Positions 8,734-19,909 of a stretch of DNA of 64,000 bases are shown here, piece by piece. The stretch is from Chimaeribacter coloradensis (GTDB taxonomy: Bacteria; Pseudomonadota; Gammaproteobacteria; Enterobacterales; Enterobacteriaceae). The position numbers and the translations under genes are program-made. Within the stretch, counting starts at the first letter, position 1. Each line of letters begins with the position of its first letter. Under the pieces are notes generated by a model. The model was not told the origin of the DNA, did not search any database, and saw nothing but the letters and a program-made list of their open reading frames with translations. The stretch spans positions 124,001 through 188,000 of the forward strand of contig NZ_PJZH01000005.1 of the NCBI RefSeq assembly GCF_002858715.1, read 5' to 3'.

Positions 8734-9837
8734 ATGAAAAATGTAGGTTTCGTTGGCTGGCGCGGCATGGTCGGCTCGGTACTCATGCAACGCATGGTAG
8801 AAGAGCGCGATTTTGATGCTATCCGCCCGGTCTTCTTCTCCACCTCCCAGCACGGCCAGGCGGCTCCGGCCTTCGGCGGCCAGCAGGGCACATTGCAGGA
8901 TGCGTCCGATATTGAGGCGCTGCGCGCGCTGGACATTATCATCACCTGCCAGGGCGGGGACTACACCAACGAAATTTATCCGAAACTGCGCGCCAGCGGC
9001 TGGCAGGGCTACTGGATTGATGCCGCCTCCTCGCTGCGCATGAAGGATGACGCCATCATCATCCTCGACCCGGTCAACCATGATGTGATCCGCCAGGGCG
9101 TGGACCGCGGCATCAAAACCTTCGTGGGCGGCAACTGCACCGTGAGCCTGATGCTGATGTCCCTGGGCGGCCTGTTCGCACAGGATCTGGTGGAGTGGGT
9201 GTCGGTCGCGACCTATCAGGCCGCTTCCGGCGGCGGCGCGCGCCATATGCGTGAGCTGCTGACCCAGATGGGGATGCTGCACAACAACGTGGCGAAAGAG
9301 CTGCAGGACCCGGCCTCCGCAATCCTCGACATCGAGCGCAACGTCACGGCGCTGACCCGCAGCGGCACCCTGCCGACCGAGCAGTTCGGCGCGCCGCTGG
9401 CAGGCAGCCTGATCCCGTGGATCGACAAGGCGCTTGAGAACGGCCAGAGCAAGGAAGAGTGGAAAGGGCAGGCGGAGACCAACAAAATCCTCAACACCCA
9501 GACGCTGATCCCGGTGGATGGCCTCTGCGTGCGCATCGGTGCGCTGCGCTGCCACAGCCAGGCGTTCACCATCAAGATGAAGAAAGATGTCTCGATCCCG
9601 GAGATCGAAACCCTGCTGGCCTCCCACAATGACTGGGTGCGGGTGATCCCGAATGACCGCGACCTGACGGTGCGTGAACTGACCCCGGCCGCAGTGACCG
9701 GCACACTGAACACCCCGGTCGGCCGCCTGCGCAAGCTGAACATGGGGCCGGAGTACCTCTCCGCCTTCACCGTCGGCGACCAGCTGCTGTGGGGCGCGGC
9801 AGAGCCGCTGCGCCGCATGTTGCGCATCCTGCTCTGA
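8734..9837 (+). CDS. asd: Aspartate-semialdehyde dehydrogenase
   Basis: A 367-residue enzyme, identical in length to E. coli Asd. It reduces aspartyl-4-phosphate to aspartate semialdehyde with NADPH, the branch-point step for lysine, diaminopimelate, methionine and threonine. The N-terminal NADP loop [12 protein letters not shown] (residues 5-16) and the catalytic cysteine C135 in FVGGNCTVS are visible, as is the substrate-binding segment [13 protein letters not shown]. The start at 8734 gives MKNVGFVG; an upstream in-frame ATG at 8665 would add 23 residues without homology. It is probably a single-gene transcript, with its own terminator downstream. Confidence 0.96.
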   Translation: MKNVGFVGWRGMVGSVLMQRMVEERDFDAIRPVFFSTSQHGQAAPAFGGQQGTLQDASDIEALRALDIIITCQGGDYTNEIYPKLRASGWQGYWIDAASSLRMKDDAIIILDPVNHDVIRQGVDRGIKTFVGGNCTVSLMLMSLGGLFAQDLVEWVSVATYQAASGGGARHMRELLTQMGMLHNNVAKELQDPASAILDIERNVTALTRSGTLPTEQFGAPLAGSLIPWIDKALENGQSKEEWKGQAETNKILNTQTLIPVDGLCVRIGALRCHSQAFTIKMKKDVSIPEIETLLASHNDWVRVIPNDRDLTVRELTPAAVTGTLNTPVGRLRKLNMGPEYLSAFTVGDQLLWGAAEPLRRMLRILL

Positions 9838-9848
9838 TCCTGAACCTG

Positions 9849-9877
9849 AGAGGCACCTGCGGGTGCCTCTTTTTTTG
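9849..9877 (+). terminator. Rho-independent terminator of asd
   Basis: AGAGGCACC, loop TGCG, GGTGCCTCT, then a run of seven T residues, 11 bases after the asd stop. Confidence 0.93.
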
Positions 9878-10174
9878 CCTTTTTCCGCCTGTTTTCCCCT
9901 TTATTCCCCTTGCTTTTTTCCCCTCAGGCAGGGCGTTTCTTTACGCAGTAAAAATCCTTGTACTTTGGCACGTTTCTTTACCGCCATTGACTATGCTTAG
10001 CAGGATGAGCCGGACGGCCCCTTGTCTGCGGGATAATCTTAAAAAAGTTGTAAATGATTGCCGTGGCTCACGCTTTTAACGATAAAAGGGATAAATGATG
10101 GGTCAGGACGATCATTTGGTACTTAAATGAATTTATTGATTTTATTGCTGCCATTAATCACAGGATGAAATGCC
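9878..10174. other. asd-glgB intergenic region
   Basis: About 300 bases without a supported gene. It should contain the glgB promoter. I see no convincing sigma-70 hexamer pair or regulator site in it. Confidence 0.4.
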
Positions 10175-12364
10175 ATGTCAGTTCTTCCCGATCAACATGT
10201 GATCAACCAACTTATTGCCGGCCACTATGCCGACCCTTTCTCCCTGCTGGGTATGCACAAAGTGGCTGCCGGGCTGGAGGTGCGGGCACTGCTGCCCGAC
10301 GCGCGTGAAGTCTGGGTGATTGACGCCCAAAGCAACCGGAAAGTGGCTAACCTGCATTGCCGCGATGAGCGTGGTTTTTTTGTCGGGTTGCTGCCGCGCC
10401 GCAAAAATCCTTTCCATTATCAGCTCCAGGTGAAGTGGGAAAACGACACGGTCATTATGGAAGACCCGTACCGCTTCGGCCCGCTGTTGCAGGATCTCGA
10501 CATCTGGCTGCTCTCGGAAGGCACGCACCTGCGGCCCTATGAGCGCATGGGCGCGCACCCCACCACGCTGGATGGCGTAGAAGGGGTGAGTTTCGCCGTC
10601 TGGGCGCCGAACGCCATCCGGGTGTCGGTGGTCGGGGAGTTCAACTTCTGGGACGGCCGCCGCCACCCGATGCGCCAGCGCAAAGAGAACGGCATCTGGG
10701 AGCTGTTTTTGCCGGGCGTGAAAGCGGGGCAACTCTATAAATATGAGATCATCGACTGCCGCAGCCACACCCGCCTGAAGGCTGACCCCTATGCCTTTGA
10801 GGCACAGATGCGCCCGGAAACCGCTTCGCTGATCAGCCCGCTGCCTGCCCCGGTGCCGCGCACCGCCGAGCGCCAGCGCGCCAATGATTTCGACCGTCCG
10901 ATCTCCATCTATGAAGTGCACCTCGGCTCCTGGCGCCGCCATACGGACAACAACTTCTGGCTGAGCTACGGCGAGCTGGCGGACCAGCTGATCCCCTACG
11001 TCAAAGAGATGGGGTTCACCCACATCGAACTGATGCCGATCAACGAGCACCCGTTTGACGGCAGCTGGGGCTACCAGCCGCTCGGCATGTATGCGCCGAC
11101 CCAGCGCTACGGCTCGCCGGAGGAGTTCCGCGCCTTTATTGAAAAAGCGCATGAGGAGGGGATCAATGTAATTCTTGACTGGGTGCCGGGCCACTTCCCG
11201 AGTGATGACCACGGCCTGGCGCAGTTTGACGGCACCGCGCTGTATGAGTACGCCGACCCGCGCGAAGGCTTCCACCAGGACTGGAACACCCTGATCTACA
11301 ACTATGGCCGCCACGAAGTGCGTAACTACCTGGCGGGCAACGCCTTCTACTGGGTAGAGCGCTACGGCATCGACGCCCTGCGGGTGGATGCGGTGGCCTC
11401 AATGATCTACCGCGACTACAGCCGCGCCGAAGGGCAGTGGGTGCCGAACTACTACGGCGGCCGCGAAAACCTCGAGGCGATCGCCTTCCTGCGCTACACC
11501 AACCAGACGCTGGGCAAAGCGCTGCCGGGTGCGGTGACGCTGGCGGAAGAGTCCACTGACTACCCCGGCGTAACCAACCCGCCGGACGCCGGGGGCCTGG
11601 GCTTCCACTACAAGTGGAACCTCGGCTGGATGCACGACACGCTTAACTACTTCAAGCTCGACCCGGTCTACCGCAAGCACCACCACAACCAGCTCACTTT
11701 CGGGATGCTCTACGCCTACACCGAAAACTTCGTGCTGCCGATCTCTCACGATGAGGTGGTACACGGCAAAGGTTCCGTGCTCGACCGGATGCCGGGCGAC
11801 ACCTGGCAGAAGTTCGCCAACCTGCGCGCCTACTACGGCTTTATGTGGGCGCACCCCGGCAAAAAACTGCTGTTCATGGGCTGCGAGTTCGCCCAGGGGC
11901 GCGAGTGGAACTTCGACAGCAGCCTCGACTGGCACCTGCTGGAAGAGGGCTATGACGGCTGGCACAGCGGCGTGCAGCAGCTGGTGCGCGACCTCAACCA
12001 CACCTACCAGCAGCAGCCCACGCTCTATGAGCTGGACTACCAGCCGCAGGGCTTTGACTGGCTGGTGGTGGACGACAGCGAAAACTCGGTGTTCGCCTTT
12101 GTGCGCCGCGACCGCGCCGGGAATGAGCTGATCGCCGTGAGTAACTTCACGCCGGTGCCGCGTTATGAGTACCGCATCGGCATCGACACCCCCGGCACCT
12201 ACCGCGAGATCCTGAATACCGACTCAGAATTCTATCGCGGCAGCAACGTCGGCAATCAGGGGGTGATCGAGAGCCAGGACGTCGGCAGCCACCACCGCCC
12301 GCACTCGCTGGTGCTGACCATCCCGCCGCTGGCGACGCTCTACCTGGTGCGGGAGGGGGAATGA
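10175..12364 (+). CDS. glgB: 1,4-alpha-glucan branching enzyme
   Basis: A 729-residue GH13 enzyme (E. coli 728) that creates the alpha-1,6 branches of glycogen by transglycosylation. Order of parts: an N-terminal N1 domain (about 1-115), a CBM48 module with [20 protein letters not shown] (about 130-220), the (beta/alpha)8 barrel with the nucleophile aspartate in [11 protein letters not shown], the acid/base glutamate in [10 protein letters not shown] and the transition-state segment [10 protein letters not shown], and a C-terminal beta domain. It is the first gene of glgBXCAP. Its stop overlaps the glgX start by four bases (ATGA). Confidence 0.97.
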   Translation: MSVLPDQHVINQLIAGHYADPFSLLGMHKVAAGLEVRALLPDAREVWVIDAQSNRKVANLHCRDERGFFVGLLPRRKNPFHYQLQVKWENDTVIMEDPYRFGPLLQDLDIWLLSEGTHLRPYERMGAHPTTLDGVEGVSFAVWAPNAIRVSVVGEFNFWDGRRHPMRQRKENGIWELFLPGVKAGQLYKYEIIDCRSHTRLKADPYAFEAQMRPETASLISPLPAPVPRTAERQRANDFDRPISIYEVHLGSWRRHTDNNFWLSYGELADQLIPYVKEMGFTHIELMPINEHPFDGSWGYQPLGMYAPTQRYGSPEEFRAFIEKAHEEGINVILDWVPGHFPSDDHGLAQFDGTALYEYADPREGFHQDWNTLIYNYGRHEVRNYLAGNAFYWVERYGIDALRVDAVASMIYRDYSRAEGQWVPNYYGGRENLEAIAFLRYTNQTLGKALPGAVTLAEESTDYPGVTNPPDAGGLGFHYKWNLGWMHDTLNYFKLDPVYRKHHHNQLTFGMLYAYTENFVLPISHDEVVHGKGSVLDRMPGDTWQKFANLRAYYGFMWAHPGKKLLFMGCEFAQGREWNFDSSLDWHLLEEGYDGWHSGVQQLVRDLNHTYQQQPTLYELDYQPQGFDWLVVDDSENSVFAFVRRDRAGNELIAVSNFTPVPRYEYRIGIDTPGTYREILNTDSEFYRGSNVGNQGVIESQDVGSHHRPHSLVLTIPPLATLYLVREGE

Positions 12365-14343
12365 CGGCGCTGGAAAACGGCAGGCCTGACCCGGCAGGCG
12401 CGCGGGCGGATGAACACGGCATCAACTTCAGCGTGTTCTCGGCCCATGCCACCGGCATTGACCTCTGCTTGTTTGACGAACAGGGCAATGAACAGCGCCT
12501 GCCGCTGCCGGGCCGCACCGGCAACTGGTGGCATGGCTTCCTGCCGGGCGGCCAGCCCGGCCAGCGTTACGGCTTCCGCGCTGACGGCCCGTTTGAGCCG
12601 CGCCAGGGCCACCGCTTCAACCCGCATAAACTGCTGCTGGACCCCTGCGCCCGCGCGGTAGAGGGCGAAGTCATGGACGACCCGCGCCTGCACGGCGGCT
12701 ACGACCAGCCGGACGGGCAGGACAGCGCCGCCGTCGCGCCGAAAAGCGTGGTGGTTGCGCCGGAATATGACTGGGAAGGGGACGCACCGCTGCGCACGCC
12801 GTGGGGGCAGACGGTGATTTACGAGGCCCATGTGCGCGGGCTGACCAAACTGCACCCGGCGATCCCGGCGCCGATCCGCGGCACCTTCGCGGCACTGGCG
12901 CACCCGGTGATGATCAAGCACTTTACCGATCTGGGCATCACCACGCTGGAGCTGCTGCCGATCCAGCACTTTGCCGATGAGCCGCGCCTCCAGCGCGAGG
13001 GGCTGAGCAACTACTGGGGCTACAACCCGCTGGCGCTCTATGCGCTGGAGCCAACCTACGCCAGCCAGGCAGCGCCGGAGGCGGCGATCAACGAATTCCG
13101 CGACGCGGTGAAAACGCTGCATCAACACGGGATTGAGGTGATCCTCGACATCGTCTTTAACCACACTGCTGAGATCGACCTCACCGGCCCGACGCTCTCC
13201 CTGCGCGGGCTGGACAACAAAAGCTACTACTGGCTGCACGACAACGGCGACTACGACAACGTGACCGGCTGCGGTAACGCCATCCGGCTGACCTCACCGG
13301 AAACGGTGGCATGGGCGATCGGCTGCATGCGCTACTGGCTGGAGGAATTCCACGTTGACGGCTTCCGCTTTGACCTCGCGCCGGTGCTTGGGCGCACCCC
13401 GGCGTTCTCCCGCGAGGCACCGCTGTTCAGGGCGATGCTCGCTGACCCGGTGATCTCGCAGTGCAAACTGATCGCCGAACCCTGGGACATCGGCCTTGGC
13501 GGCTATCAGCTCGGCCAGTTCCCCGCGCCGTTCGCCGAGTGGAATGACCGCTTCCGTGACGACATCCGCCGCTTCTGGTTGCAGGGGCACCTGCCGCTGG
13601 GGCAGTTCGCCACCCGCCTCGCCGGGTCGCAGGATCTCTTCGGCCATGACGGGCGGCAACCCATTGCCGGCATCAATATGCTGACCGCCCACGACGGCTT
13701 CACCTTGCGGGACACCGTGAGTTTTAACCATAAACACAACCAGGCCAACGGTGAGCACAACCGCGACGGGGCGAACGAGAACCACAGCAACAACCACGGC
13801 CACGAGGGGCTGGACGCGGATGACGCCGTCAACGCGCGCCGCCGCCGCTCGCAGCACGCCCTGCTGGCGACCCTGCTCCTGGCGCAGGGCACGCCGATGC
13901 TGCTGGCCGGGGATGAACAGGGCCAGAGCCAGCAAGGGAACAATAACGCCTACTGCCAGGACTCCGCGCTGACCTGGCTTGACTGGGCCGGGGCGGACAC
14001 CGCCCTGACTGCGTTTACCGCCGCGCTTGTGCGCCTGCGCCGCCGGATCCCCGCGTTGCAACATGGGAACTGGTGGCAGGAGGGTGAGGACGTGCGGTGG
14101 TTTAACGGCCAGGGGCAGCCGATGACGGTGCAACGCTGGGAGCGGGGGCCGCAACAGCAGTTGCAGATCCTGCTGTCGGGCAGGTGGTTGCTGGTCATTA
14201 ATGCCTCAGAGCAGAACGATGATATGGCACTACCGCCGGGCGCCTGGGAGGCGGTTGACCCGTTTAATCAGGAAACCAACCGGCCGGAGCATGGGCTCTG
14301 GCATGCCCCCGCGCGTGGCCTCTGCGTGTTTGCGCGGGAATAA
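12361..14343 (+). CDS. glgX: Glycogen debranching enzyme GlgX
   Basis: A 660-residue GH13 isoamylase-type enzyme (E. coli 657). It hydrolyses alpha-1,6 branches of limit dextrins left by glycogen phosphorylase, releasing maltotetraose-type stubs. A CBM48-like N-terminus (about 10-110) precedes the catalytic barrel with [11 protein letters not shown]-type region (DGFRFDLA, nucleophile aspartate), LIAEPWD (acid/base glutamate) and [10 protein letters not shown]. Start and stop are translationally linked to glgB by a 4-base overlap. glgC follows 20 bases later with a strong ribosome site. Confidence 0.96.
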   Translation: MTALENGRPDPAGARADEHGINFSVFSAHATGIDLCLFDEQGNEQRLPLPGRTGNWWHGFLPGGQPGQRYGFRADGPFEPRQGHRFNPHKLLLDPCARAVEGEVMDDPRLHGGYDQPDGQDSAAVAPKSVVVAPEYDWEGDAPLRTPWGQTVIYEAHVRGLTKLHPAIPAPIRGTFAALAHPVMIKHFTDLGITTLELLPIQHFADEPRLQREGLSNYWGYNPLALYALEPTYASQAAPEAAINEFRDAVKTLHQHGIEVILDIVFNHTAEIDLTGPTLSLRGLDNKSYYWLHDNGDYDNVTGCGNAIRLTSPETVAWAIGCMRYWLEEFHVDGFRFDLAPVLGRTPAFSREAPLFRAMLADPVISQCKLIAEPWDIGLGGYQLGQFPAPFAEWNDRFRDDIRRFWLQGHLPLGQFATRLAGSQDLFGHDGRQPIAGINMLTAHDGFTLRDTVSFNHKHNQANGEHNRDGANENHSNNHGHEGLDADDAVNARRRRSQHALLATLLLAQGTPMLLAGDEQGQSQQGNNNAYCQDSALTWLDWAGADTALTAFTAALVRLRRRIPALQHGNWWQEGEDVRWFNGQGQPMTVQRWERGPQQQLQILLSGRWLLVINASEQNDDMALPPGAWEAVDPFNQETNRPEHGLWHAPARGLCVFARE

Positions 14344-14363
14344 AAAAAGAAAAGGAGTCAGCC

Positions 14364-15659
14364 ATGGTTAAGTTCGATAACGAAGATGCCTTGATGCTGG
14401 CCAGGCAGCTGCCCGCCGATTCGGTGGCACTGATTCTGGCCGGGGGCCGTGGCTCGCGGCTGAAAGATCTGACCTCTACCCGTGCAAAACCCGCCGTCCA
14501 TTTTGGCGGCAAATTCCGCATTATCGATTTTGCCCTGTCGAACTGCCTGAATTCCGGCATCCGGCGCATCGGCATTATCACCCAGTACCAGTCGCATACC
14601 CTGGTGCAGCATATCCAGCGCGGCTGGTCGTTCCTCAACGAGGAGATGAACGAGTTTGTTGACCTGCTGCCCGCCCAGCAGCGCAACGAAGAGGATAACT
14701 GGTACAAGGGCACAGCAGATGCGGTTTACCAGAACCTGGACATCATCCGCCGCTACGGTGCCAAGTACATCGTGATCCTGGCGGGTGACCACATCTACAA
14801 GATGGATTACTCGCGGATGCTGATCGACCACGTGCAGAAAGACGCGGAGTGTACCGTCGCCTGTATGCCGGTGCCGATCGCAGAAGCGCGCGATTTCGGC
14901 GTGATCCATGTGGATGACGAGGGGCGCGTGCGCGACTTTGTTGAAAAACCAGCCAATCCGCCTGCGATGCCGGGCAATCCTGACCTGGCGCTGGCGAGCA
15001 TGGGCATCTACATTTTTAATGCCGATTTCCTGTTCCGCCTGCTGGAGGAGGATCGCCGGCTGCCGGAATCGGAGCGTGACTTCGGTAAAGACTTGATCCC
15101 GAAAATCACCCAGCAGGGCAAAGCCTGGGCGCACCCGTTCACGCTCTCCTGCGTGACCTCCAGCGCCAATGCCAAACCTTACTGGCGTGACGTCGGGACG
15201 CTGTATGCCTACTGGCGTGCCAACCTTGACCTCGCTTCGGTAACCCCGGAGCTGGACATGTATGACCGCCGCTGGCCGATACGCACCCACATGGAGCCGT
15301 TGCCGCCGGCAAAATTTGTCCAGGATCGGTCCGGCAGCCACGGCATGACCATGAACTCACTGGTGTCGGGGGGCTGTATTGTCTCCGGCTCGGTGGTGGT
15401 GCATTCCGTGCTGTTCCCGCGGGTGCGGGTGAATTCGTTTTGTACCATCGACTCATCGGTGCTGCTGCCGGATGTCAATATAGGCCGTTCCTGCCGTTTA
15501 CGGCGCTGCATTATTGATCGTGCCTGCCATATTCCGGAGGGCATGGTGATCGGCGAAAACGCGGATGAAGATAGCCGCCGTTTTTACCGTTCCGATGAAG
15601 GAATTGTGTTAGTTACCCGGGCGATGCTGGCCAGGTTGGAAGGCGAACGCGCGCAGTAA
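14364..15659 (+). CDS. glgC: Glucose-1-phosphate adenylyltransferase
   Basis: A 431-residue ADP-glucose pyrophosphorylase, the E. coli length. It makes ADP-glucose from ATP and glucose-1-phosphate, the committed and allosterically controlled step of glycogen synthesis. The N-terminal nucleotidyltransferase signature [15 protein letters not shown], the fructose-1,6-bisphosphate/AMP effector region around [16 protein letters not shown], and DFVEKP in the catalytic domain are visible. The C-terminal part is the left-handed beta-helix. The start is preceded by AAAAGGAGTC. A hairpin with a T run lies between this gene and glgA. Confidence 0.97.
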   Translation: MVKFDNEDALMLARQLPADSVALILAGGRGSRLKDLTSTRAKPAVHFGGKFRIIDFALSNCLNSGIRRIGIITQYQSHTLVQHIQRGWSFLNEEMNEFVDLLPAQQRNEEDNWYKGTADAVYQNLDIIRRYGAKYIVILAGDHIYKMDYSRMLIDHVQKDAECTVACMPVPIAEARDFGVIHVDDEGRVRDFVEKPANPPAMPGNPDLALASMGIYIFNADFLFRLLEEDRRLPESERDFGKDLIPKITQQGKAWAHPFTLSCVTSSANAKPYWRDVGTLYAYWRANLDLASVTPELDMYDRRWPIRTHMEPLPPAKFVQDRSGSHGMTMNSLVSGGCIVSGSVVVHSVLFPRVRVNSFCTIDSSVLLPDVNIGRSCRLRRCIIDRACHIPEGMVIGENADEDSRRFYRSDEGIVLVTRAMLARLEGERAQ

Positions 15660-15697
15660 TCACTGCCGGGATGCGCAACAGCTTGGGTGAAGCCAGG

Positions 15698-15729
15698 CCC
15701 GCGGATCAGGAACCGCCGCGGGTCTTTTT
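15698..15729 (+). terminator. Terminator-like hairpin between glgC and glgA
   Basis: CCCGCGG, an 11-base loop, CCGCGGG and then TCTTTTT, 38 bases after glgC and 69 bases before glgA. It could attenuate read-through, lowering glgAP relative to glgBXC, or protect the 3' end of the upstream message. Confidence 0.65.
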
Positions 15730-15797
15730 CGCCCCCCAGAATGTCTTACGTTGATGTCCGGCCGCAGAAGCGCCGGAGCCGACAATCAGGAGCGACG

Positions 15798-17234
15798 ATG
15801 CAGGTTTTACATGTGTGTTCTGAGCTTTTCCCCCTGCTGAAAACCGGCGGGTTGGCAGATGTAACCGGTGCGCTGCCCGCCGCCCAAATCGCGGAAGGGA
15901 CCGACGTCCGCGTACTTATCCCTGGTTTCCCTGACATTATGCAGGGGATCCCGGACACCGAGCTGGTGCGGAATATTGATACCTTTGCCGGGCCGGTCGG
16001 GGTGCGTTTCGGCCACTTCCGCGGGGTGGGGGTCTATGTGATTGATGCGCCTGCGCTGTTTGACCGCGCCGGCAGCCCGTACCACGATCAGTCACTCTAT
16101 GCCTACCCGGATAACCACCGGCGCTTTGCGCTGCTGGGCTGGATCGCCAGTGAGATGGCGCTGGGGCTGGATAATTTCTGGACGCCGGACATCGTGCATG
16201 CCCACGACTGGCATGCCGGGATGGCGTGCGCCTATATCGCCGCGCGCGGCCACCCGGTGAAAACGGTGTTCACGGTGCATAACCTCGCCTACCAGGGGCT
16301 GTTCTCCGCCGCGCACCTGCAGGAATTGCAGATCCCGGAATCCTTCTTCCAGGTCTACGGGCTGGAGTTCTACGGGCAGATCTCCTTCCTCAAGGCCGGG
16401 CTGTTCTTTGCTGACCACATCACTGCCGTCAGCCCGACCTACGCCCATGAGATTACCCTGCCGGCCTACGGCTACGGCATGGAGGGGCTGCTTCAGGAGC
16501 GCGAGAGTGAAGGGCGGCTCAGCGGCATCCTGAACGGCGTGGATGAGGCGATCTGGGACCCGCAGACCGACATTCTGCTGTCAGCGCGCTACAGTGCCGA
16601 TAACCTCAAAGCGAAAGCGATCAACAAAGCTTACCTGCAACGGGTGATGGGGCTGGATGTCGATGACACCAAGCCGGTCTTCTCGGTGGTGAGCCGCCTG
16701 ACCAGCCAGAAAGGGCTGGATCTGGTGCTGGGCGCGCTGCCGAGCATCCTGGAGCAGGGCGGGCAGATGGTGATCCTCGGGGCGGGTGACGCGGTGCTGC
16801 AACAGGCATTCCTGGCGGCCGCGGCGGACTACCCCGGCCAGGTCGGGGTGCAGATCGGTTACCACGAGGCGTTCTCCCACCGCATCATCGGCGGCGCGGA
16901 TGTGATTCTGGTGCCGAGCCGCTTTGAACCGTGCGGTCTGACGCAGCTTTACGGCCTGAAATACGGCACGCTGCCGTTGGTGCGCCGCACCGGCGGGCTG
17001 GCCGACACGGTAGTGGATTGCTCACTGGAGAACCTGGCCGACGGCACCGCCAGCGGCTTTGTGTTTGAAGACAGCACGTCAGAGGCATTGAGCCAGGCGG
17101 TACGCCGGGCGATGGTGCTCTGGACGCGCCAGAAACACTGGCGGCACGTGCAGCAACACGCCATGAGCCTGGACTTCACCTGGCAGGTGGCCGCTCACGC
17201 CTACAAGCTGCTCTACACGCGCCTGTTAAGTTAA
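15798..17234 (+). CDS. glgA: Glycogen synthase (ADP-glucose type)
   Basis: A 478-residue GT5 glucosyltransferase (E. coli 477) that extends alpha-1,4-glucan chains from ADP-glucose. The N-terminal Rossmann domain carries KTGGLADV at residues 15-22, the ADP-glucose-binding lysine motif, plus TVHNLAYQG. The C-terminal domain has [11 protein letters not shown] and [18 protein letters not shown], with the catalytic glutamate and phosphate-binding residues of the GT-B fold. The start at 15798 (MQVLHVCSE) follows AGGAGCG; an open frame upstream to 15687 has no homology. The gap of 138 bases to glgC holds a hairpin. Confidence 0.96.
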   Translation: MQVLHVCSELFPLLKTGGLADVTGALPAAQIAEGTDVRVLIPGFPDIMQGIPDTELVRNIDTFAGPVGVRFGHFRGVGVYVIDAPALFDRAGSPYHDQSLYAYPDNHRRFALLGWIASEMALGLDNFWTPDIVHAHDWHAGMACAYIAARGHPVKTVFTVHNLAYQGLFSAAHLQELQIPESFFQVYGLEFYGQISFLKAGLFFADHITAVSPTYAHEITLPAYGYGMEGLLQERESEGRLSGILNGVDEAIWDPQTDILLSARYSADNLKAKAINKAYLQRVMGLDVDDTKPVFSVVSRLTSQKGLDLVLGALPSILEQGGQMVILGAGDAVLQQAFLAAAADYPGQVGVQIGYHEAFSHRIIGGADVILVPSRFEPCGLTQLYGLKYGTLPLVRRTGGLADTVVDCSLENLADGTASGFVFEDSTSEALSQAVRRAMVLWTRQKHWRHVQQHAMSLDFTWQVAAHAYKLLYTRLLS

Positions 17235-17269
17235 GGCCGGAGACCCGGCCGGGGGTGCTGCGGCACCCC
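17235..17269 (+). repeat. Two adjacent GC hairpins between glgA and glgP
   Basis: GGCCGG/CCGGCC is followed at once by GGGGTGC/GCACCCC. There is no T run, so these look like message-stabilising or read-through structures and not a terminator. Confidence 0.45.
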
Positions 17270-17362
17270 TGTCACGATCACGATTCGTCAGGCCACGGCG
17301 CGATCCGGCGGTGCGGCCAATGTCATCAGGCGGTTGCAGTATTCATCTGAATGGGAAACGCT

Positions 17363-19810
17363 ATGACTTCACCTTTTAACTACACCTCACCGACCGTCAG
17401 CGTTGAGGCGCTCAAGCACTCCATCGCTTATAAACTGATGTTTATGGTGGGTAAAGACCCGTCGATCGCCAACAAGCACGACTGGCTTAACGCCTCCCTG
17501 TATGCGGTGCGTGACCGCATGGTCGAGCGCTGGCTGCGCTCCAACCGCGCGCAGCTGTCGCAGGATGTGCGCCAGGTCTACTACCTGTCGATGGAGTTCC
17601 TGCTCGGCCGGACGCTCTCCAACGCCCTGCTCTCGATGGGCATCTATGACGATCTGCGTCAGGCGCTGAACGAAATGGGGCTGGACCTGAACGAACTGAT
17701 CGAAGAAGAGAACGACCCCGGCCTCGGCAACGGCGGCCTGGGGCGGCTGGCGGCCTGTTTCCTCGACTCCCTGGCGACGCTGGGCCTGCCGGGGCGCGGC
17801 TACGGCATCCGCTATGAGTACGGCATGTTCGCGCAGAAAATCGTGAACGGCGAGCAGAAAGAGTCACCGGACAACTGGCTGGAGTACGGCAACCCGTGGG
17901 AATTCCCGCGCCACAACACCCGCTATAAAGTGCGTTTTGGCGGCCGTATCCAGCAGGAGGGGGCGAAAACCCGCTGGCTGGAGACGGAAGAGATCCTGGC
18001 CTGCGCCTATGATCAGGTGATCCCCGGGTTTGACACCGACGCCGCCAACACCCTGCGGCTCTGGGGCGCGCAGGCGAGCACCGAGATCAACCTCGGCAAA
18101 TTTAACCAGGGCGACTACTTCGCCGCGGTCGAAGACAAAAACCATTCGGAGAACGTGTCACGGGTGCTCTACCCCGACGACTCCACCTACTCCGGGCGCG
18201 AGCTGCGGCTGCGGCAGGAGTATTTCCTGGTCTCCGCCACCGTGCAGGACATCCTCAACCGCCACTGGATGATGCACCAGACCTTCGAAAACCTGGCTGA
18301 CAAAATCGCCATCCACCTGAACGACACCCACCCGGTGCTGGCGATCCCGGAGCTGATGCGCCTGCTGATTGATGACCATAAATTCAGCTGGCAGAAAGCC
18401 TGGGACGTGGCCAGCCGCGTCTTCTCCTACACCAACCATACGCTGATGACCGAGGCGCTGGAGACCTGGCCGGTGGACATGCTCGGCAAGATCCTGCCGC
18501 GCCACCTGCAACTGATCTTCGAGATCAACGACAACTTCCTGAAGTTTGTCGCGGAAAAGGTGCCGGATGACCTGGATCTTCAGGCGCGTGTGTCGATCAT
18601 CGATGAAAACCACGGCCGCCGGGTGCGTATGGCCTGGCTGGCGGTGATCGCCAGCCATAAAGTGAACGGCGTCTCTGAACTGCACTCGGAGCTGATGGTG
18701 CAGTCGCTGTTTGCCGATTTCGCCCGCCTCTACCCGGACCGCTTCTGCAACAAAACCAACGGCGTGACGCCGCGCCGCTGGCTGGCGCTGGCCAACCCGC
18801 CGCTCGCTTCGGTGCTGGATGACAGCATCGGCCAGACCTGGCGCACCGATCTCAGCCAGCTCAGCGAGCTGACCCAGAACGTGGACTACCCGAGCTTCCT
18901 GCAGGCGCTGCAAAAAGCCAAGCTGGAGAACAAACGGCGGCTGGCGGTCTATATCGCCCGCCAGCTCAATACCGTGGTGAATGCTGCCTCGATGTTTGAT
19001 GTGCAGATCAAGCGCATCCATGAGTACAAACGCCAGTTGCTCAACGTGCTGCACGTCATCACCCGGTATAACCGCATCCTGGCGGAGCCGGAGCGGGACT
19101 GGGTGCCGCGCACGGTGATCTTCGCCGGGAAAGCGGCCTCGGCCTACTACGCCGCCAAGCAGATCATCCGTTTGATCAACGACGTGGCGCAGGTGATCAA
19201 CAACGATCCGCGCGCCCACGCCAAGCTGAAAGTGGTCTTCATCCCGAACTACAGCGTGAGCCTGGCGCAGCTGATCATCCCGGCGGCGGATCTCTCTGAA
19301 CAGATCTCGCTGGCCGGCACCGAGGCCTCGGGCACCAGTAACATGAAATTCGCCCTGAACGGCGCGCTGACCATCGGCACGCTGGACGGTGCCAACGTGG
19401 AGATGCTGGAGCATGTGGGTAAAGAGAATATCTTTATCTTCGGCAACACCACCGAGGAGGTGGAGGCACTGCGCCGCAACGGCTACAACCCGCACCAGTA
19501 TTACGAGCAGGACCACGAGCTGCACCAGGTGCTGACGCAGATCGCCACCGGGGTATTCAGCCCCAGCGAACCGAAGCGCTACAGCAACCTGTTCGACTCG
19601 CTGGTTAACCTCGGGGACTACTACCAACTGCTGGCGGACTACCGCAGCTACGTCGACACCCAGGACAAAGTGGACGAGCTCTACCAGCAACCGGAAGAGT
19701 GGACGCGCCGCACGCTGCTGAACATCGCCAACATGGGCTACTTCTCCGCCGACCGCACCATCCAGGAGTACGCCGACGAGATCTGGCACATCAAACCGGT
19801 CAAACTCTGA
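17363..19810 (+). CDS. glgP: Glycogen phosphorylase GlgP
   Basis: An 815-residue GT35 phosphorylase, the same length as E. coli GlgP when started at 17363. It releases glucose-1-phosphate from glycogen non-reducing ends using pyridoxal phosphate. Visible motifs are [17 protein letters not shown] in the N-terminal domain, and [20 protein letters not shown] with the PLP-lysine in NMKFALNG in the C-terminal domain. An in-frame ATG at 17351 would add four residues. It closes the glg cluster. A second, maltodextrin-specific paralogue (malP) is at 34332. Confidence 0.96.
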   Translation: MTSPFNYTSPTVSVEALKHSIAYKLMFMVGKDPSIANKHDWLNASLYAVRDRMVERWLRSNRAQLSQDVRQVYYLSMEFLLGRTLSNALLSMGIYDDLRQALNEMGLDLNELIEEENDPGLGNGGLGRLAACFLDSLATLGLPGRGYGIRYEYGMFAQKIVNGEQKESPDNWLEYGNPWEFPRHNTRYKVRFGGRIQQEGAKTRWLETEEILACAYDQVIPGFDTDAANTLRLWGAQASTEINLGKFNQGDYFAAVEDKNHSENVSRVLYPDDSTYSGRELRLRQEYFLVSATVQDILNRHWMMHQTFENLADKIAIHLNDTHPVLAIPELMRLLIDDHKFSWQKAWDVASRVFSYTNHTLMTEALETWPVDMLGKILPRHLQLIFEINDNFLKFVAEKVPDDLDLQARVSIIDENHGRRVRMAWLAVIASHKVNGVSELHSELMVQSLFADFARLYPDRFCNKTNGVTPRRWLALANPPLASVLDDSIGQTWRTDLSQLSELTQNVDYPSFLQALQKAKLENKRRLAVYIARQLNTVVNAASMFDVQIKRIHEYKRQLLNVLHVITRYNRILAEPERDWVPRTVIFAGKAASAYYAAKQIIRLINDVAQVINNDPRAHAKLKVVFIPNYSVSLAQLIIPAADLSEQISLAGTEASGTSNMKFALNGALTIGTLDGANVEMLEHVGKENIFIFGNTTEEVEALRRNGYNPHQYYEQDHELHQVLTQIATGVFSPSEPKRYSNLFDSLVNLGDYYQLLADYRSYVDTQDKVDELYQQPEEWTRRTLLNIANMGYFSADRTIQEYADEIWHIKPVKL

Positions 19811-19860
19811 CGCTGTACGCTTCCCCGCTGTGACCGGCGCTGAAGCGGCGACGAAAAAAC

Positions 19861-19891
19861 AAAAAGCCCGGCATCATGGCCGGGCTTTTTT
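19861..19891. terminator. Bidirectional terminator between glgP and glpD
   Basis: AAAAAGCCCGGC, loop ATCATG, GCCGGGCTTTTT. The A and T tracts on both sides serve the two convergent genes. Confidence 0.93.
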
Positions 19892-19909
19892 ATGGCGTTA
19901 CGCGGCAGA

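Noticed and set aside
18158-19789. 543-codon open frame antisense to glgP
   Set aside because: Shadow of glgP with the same biased composition.
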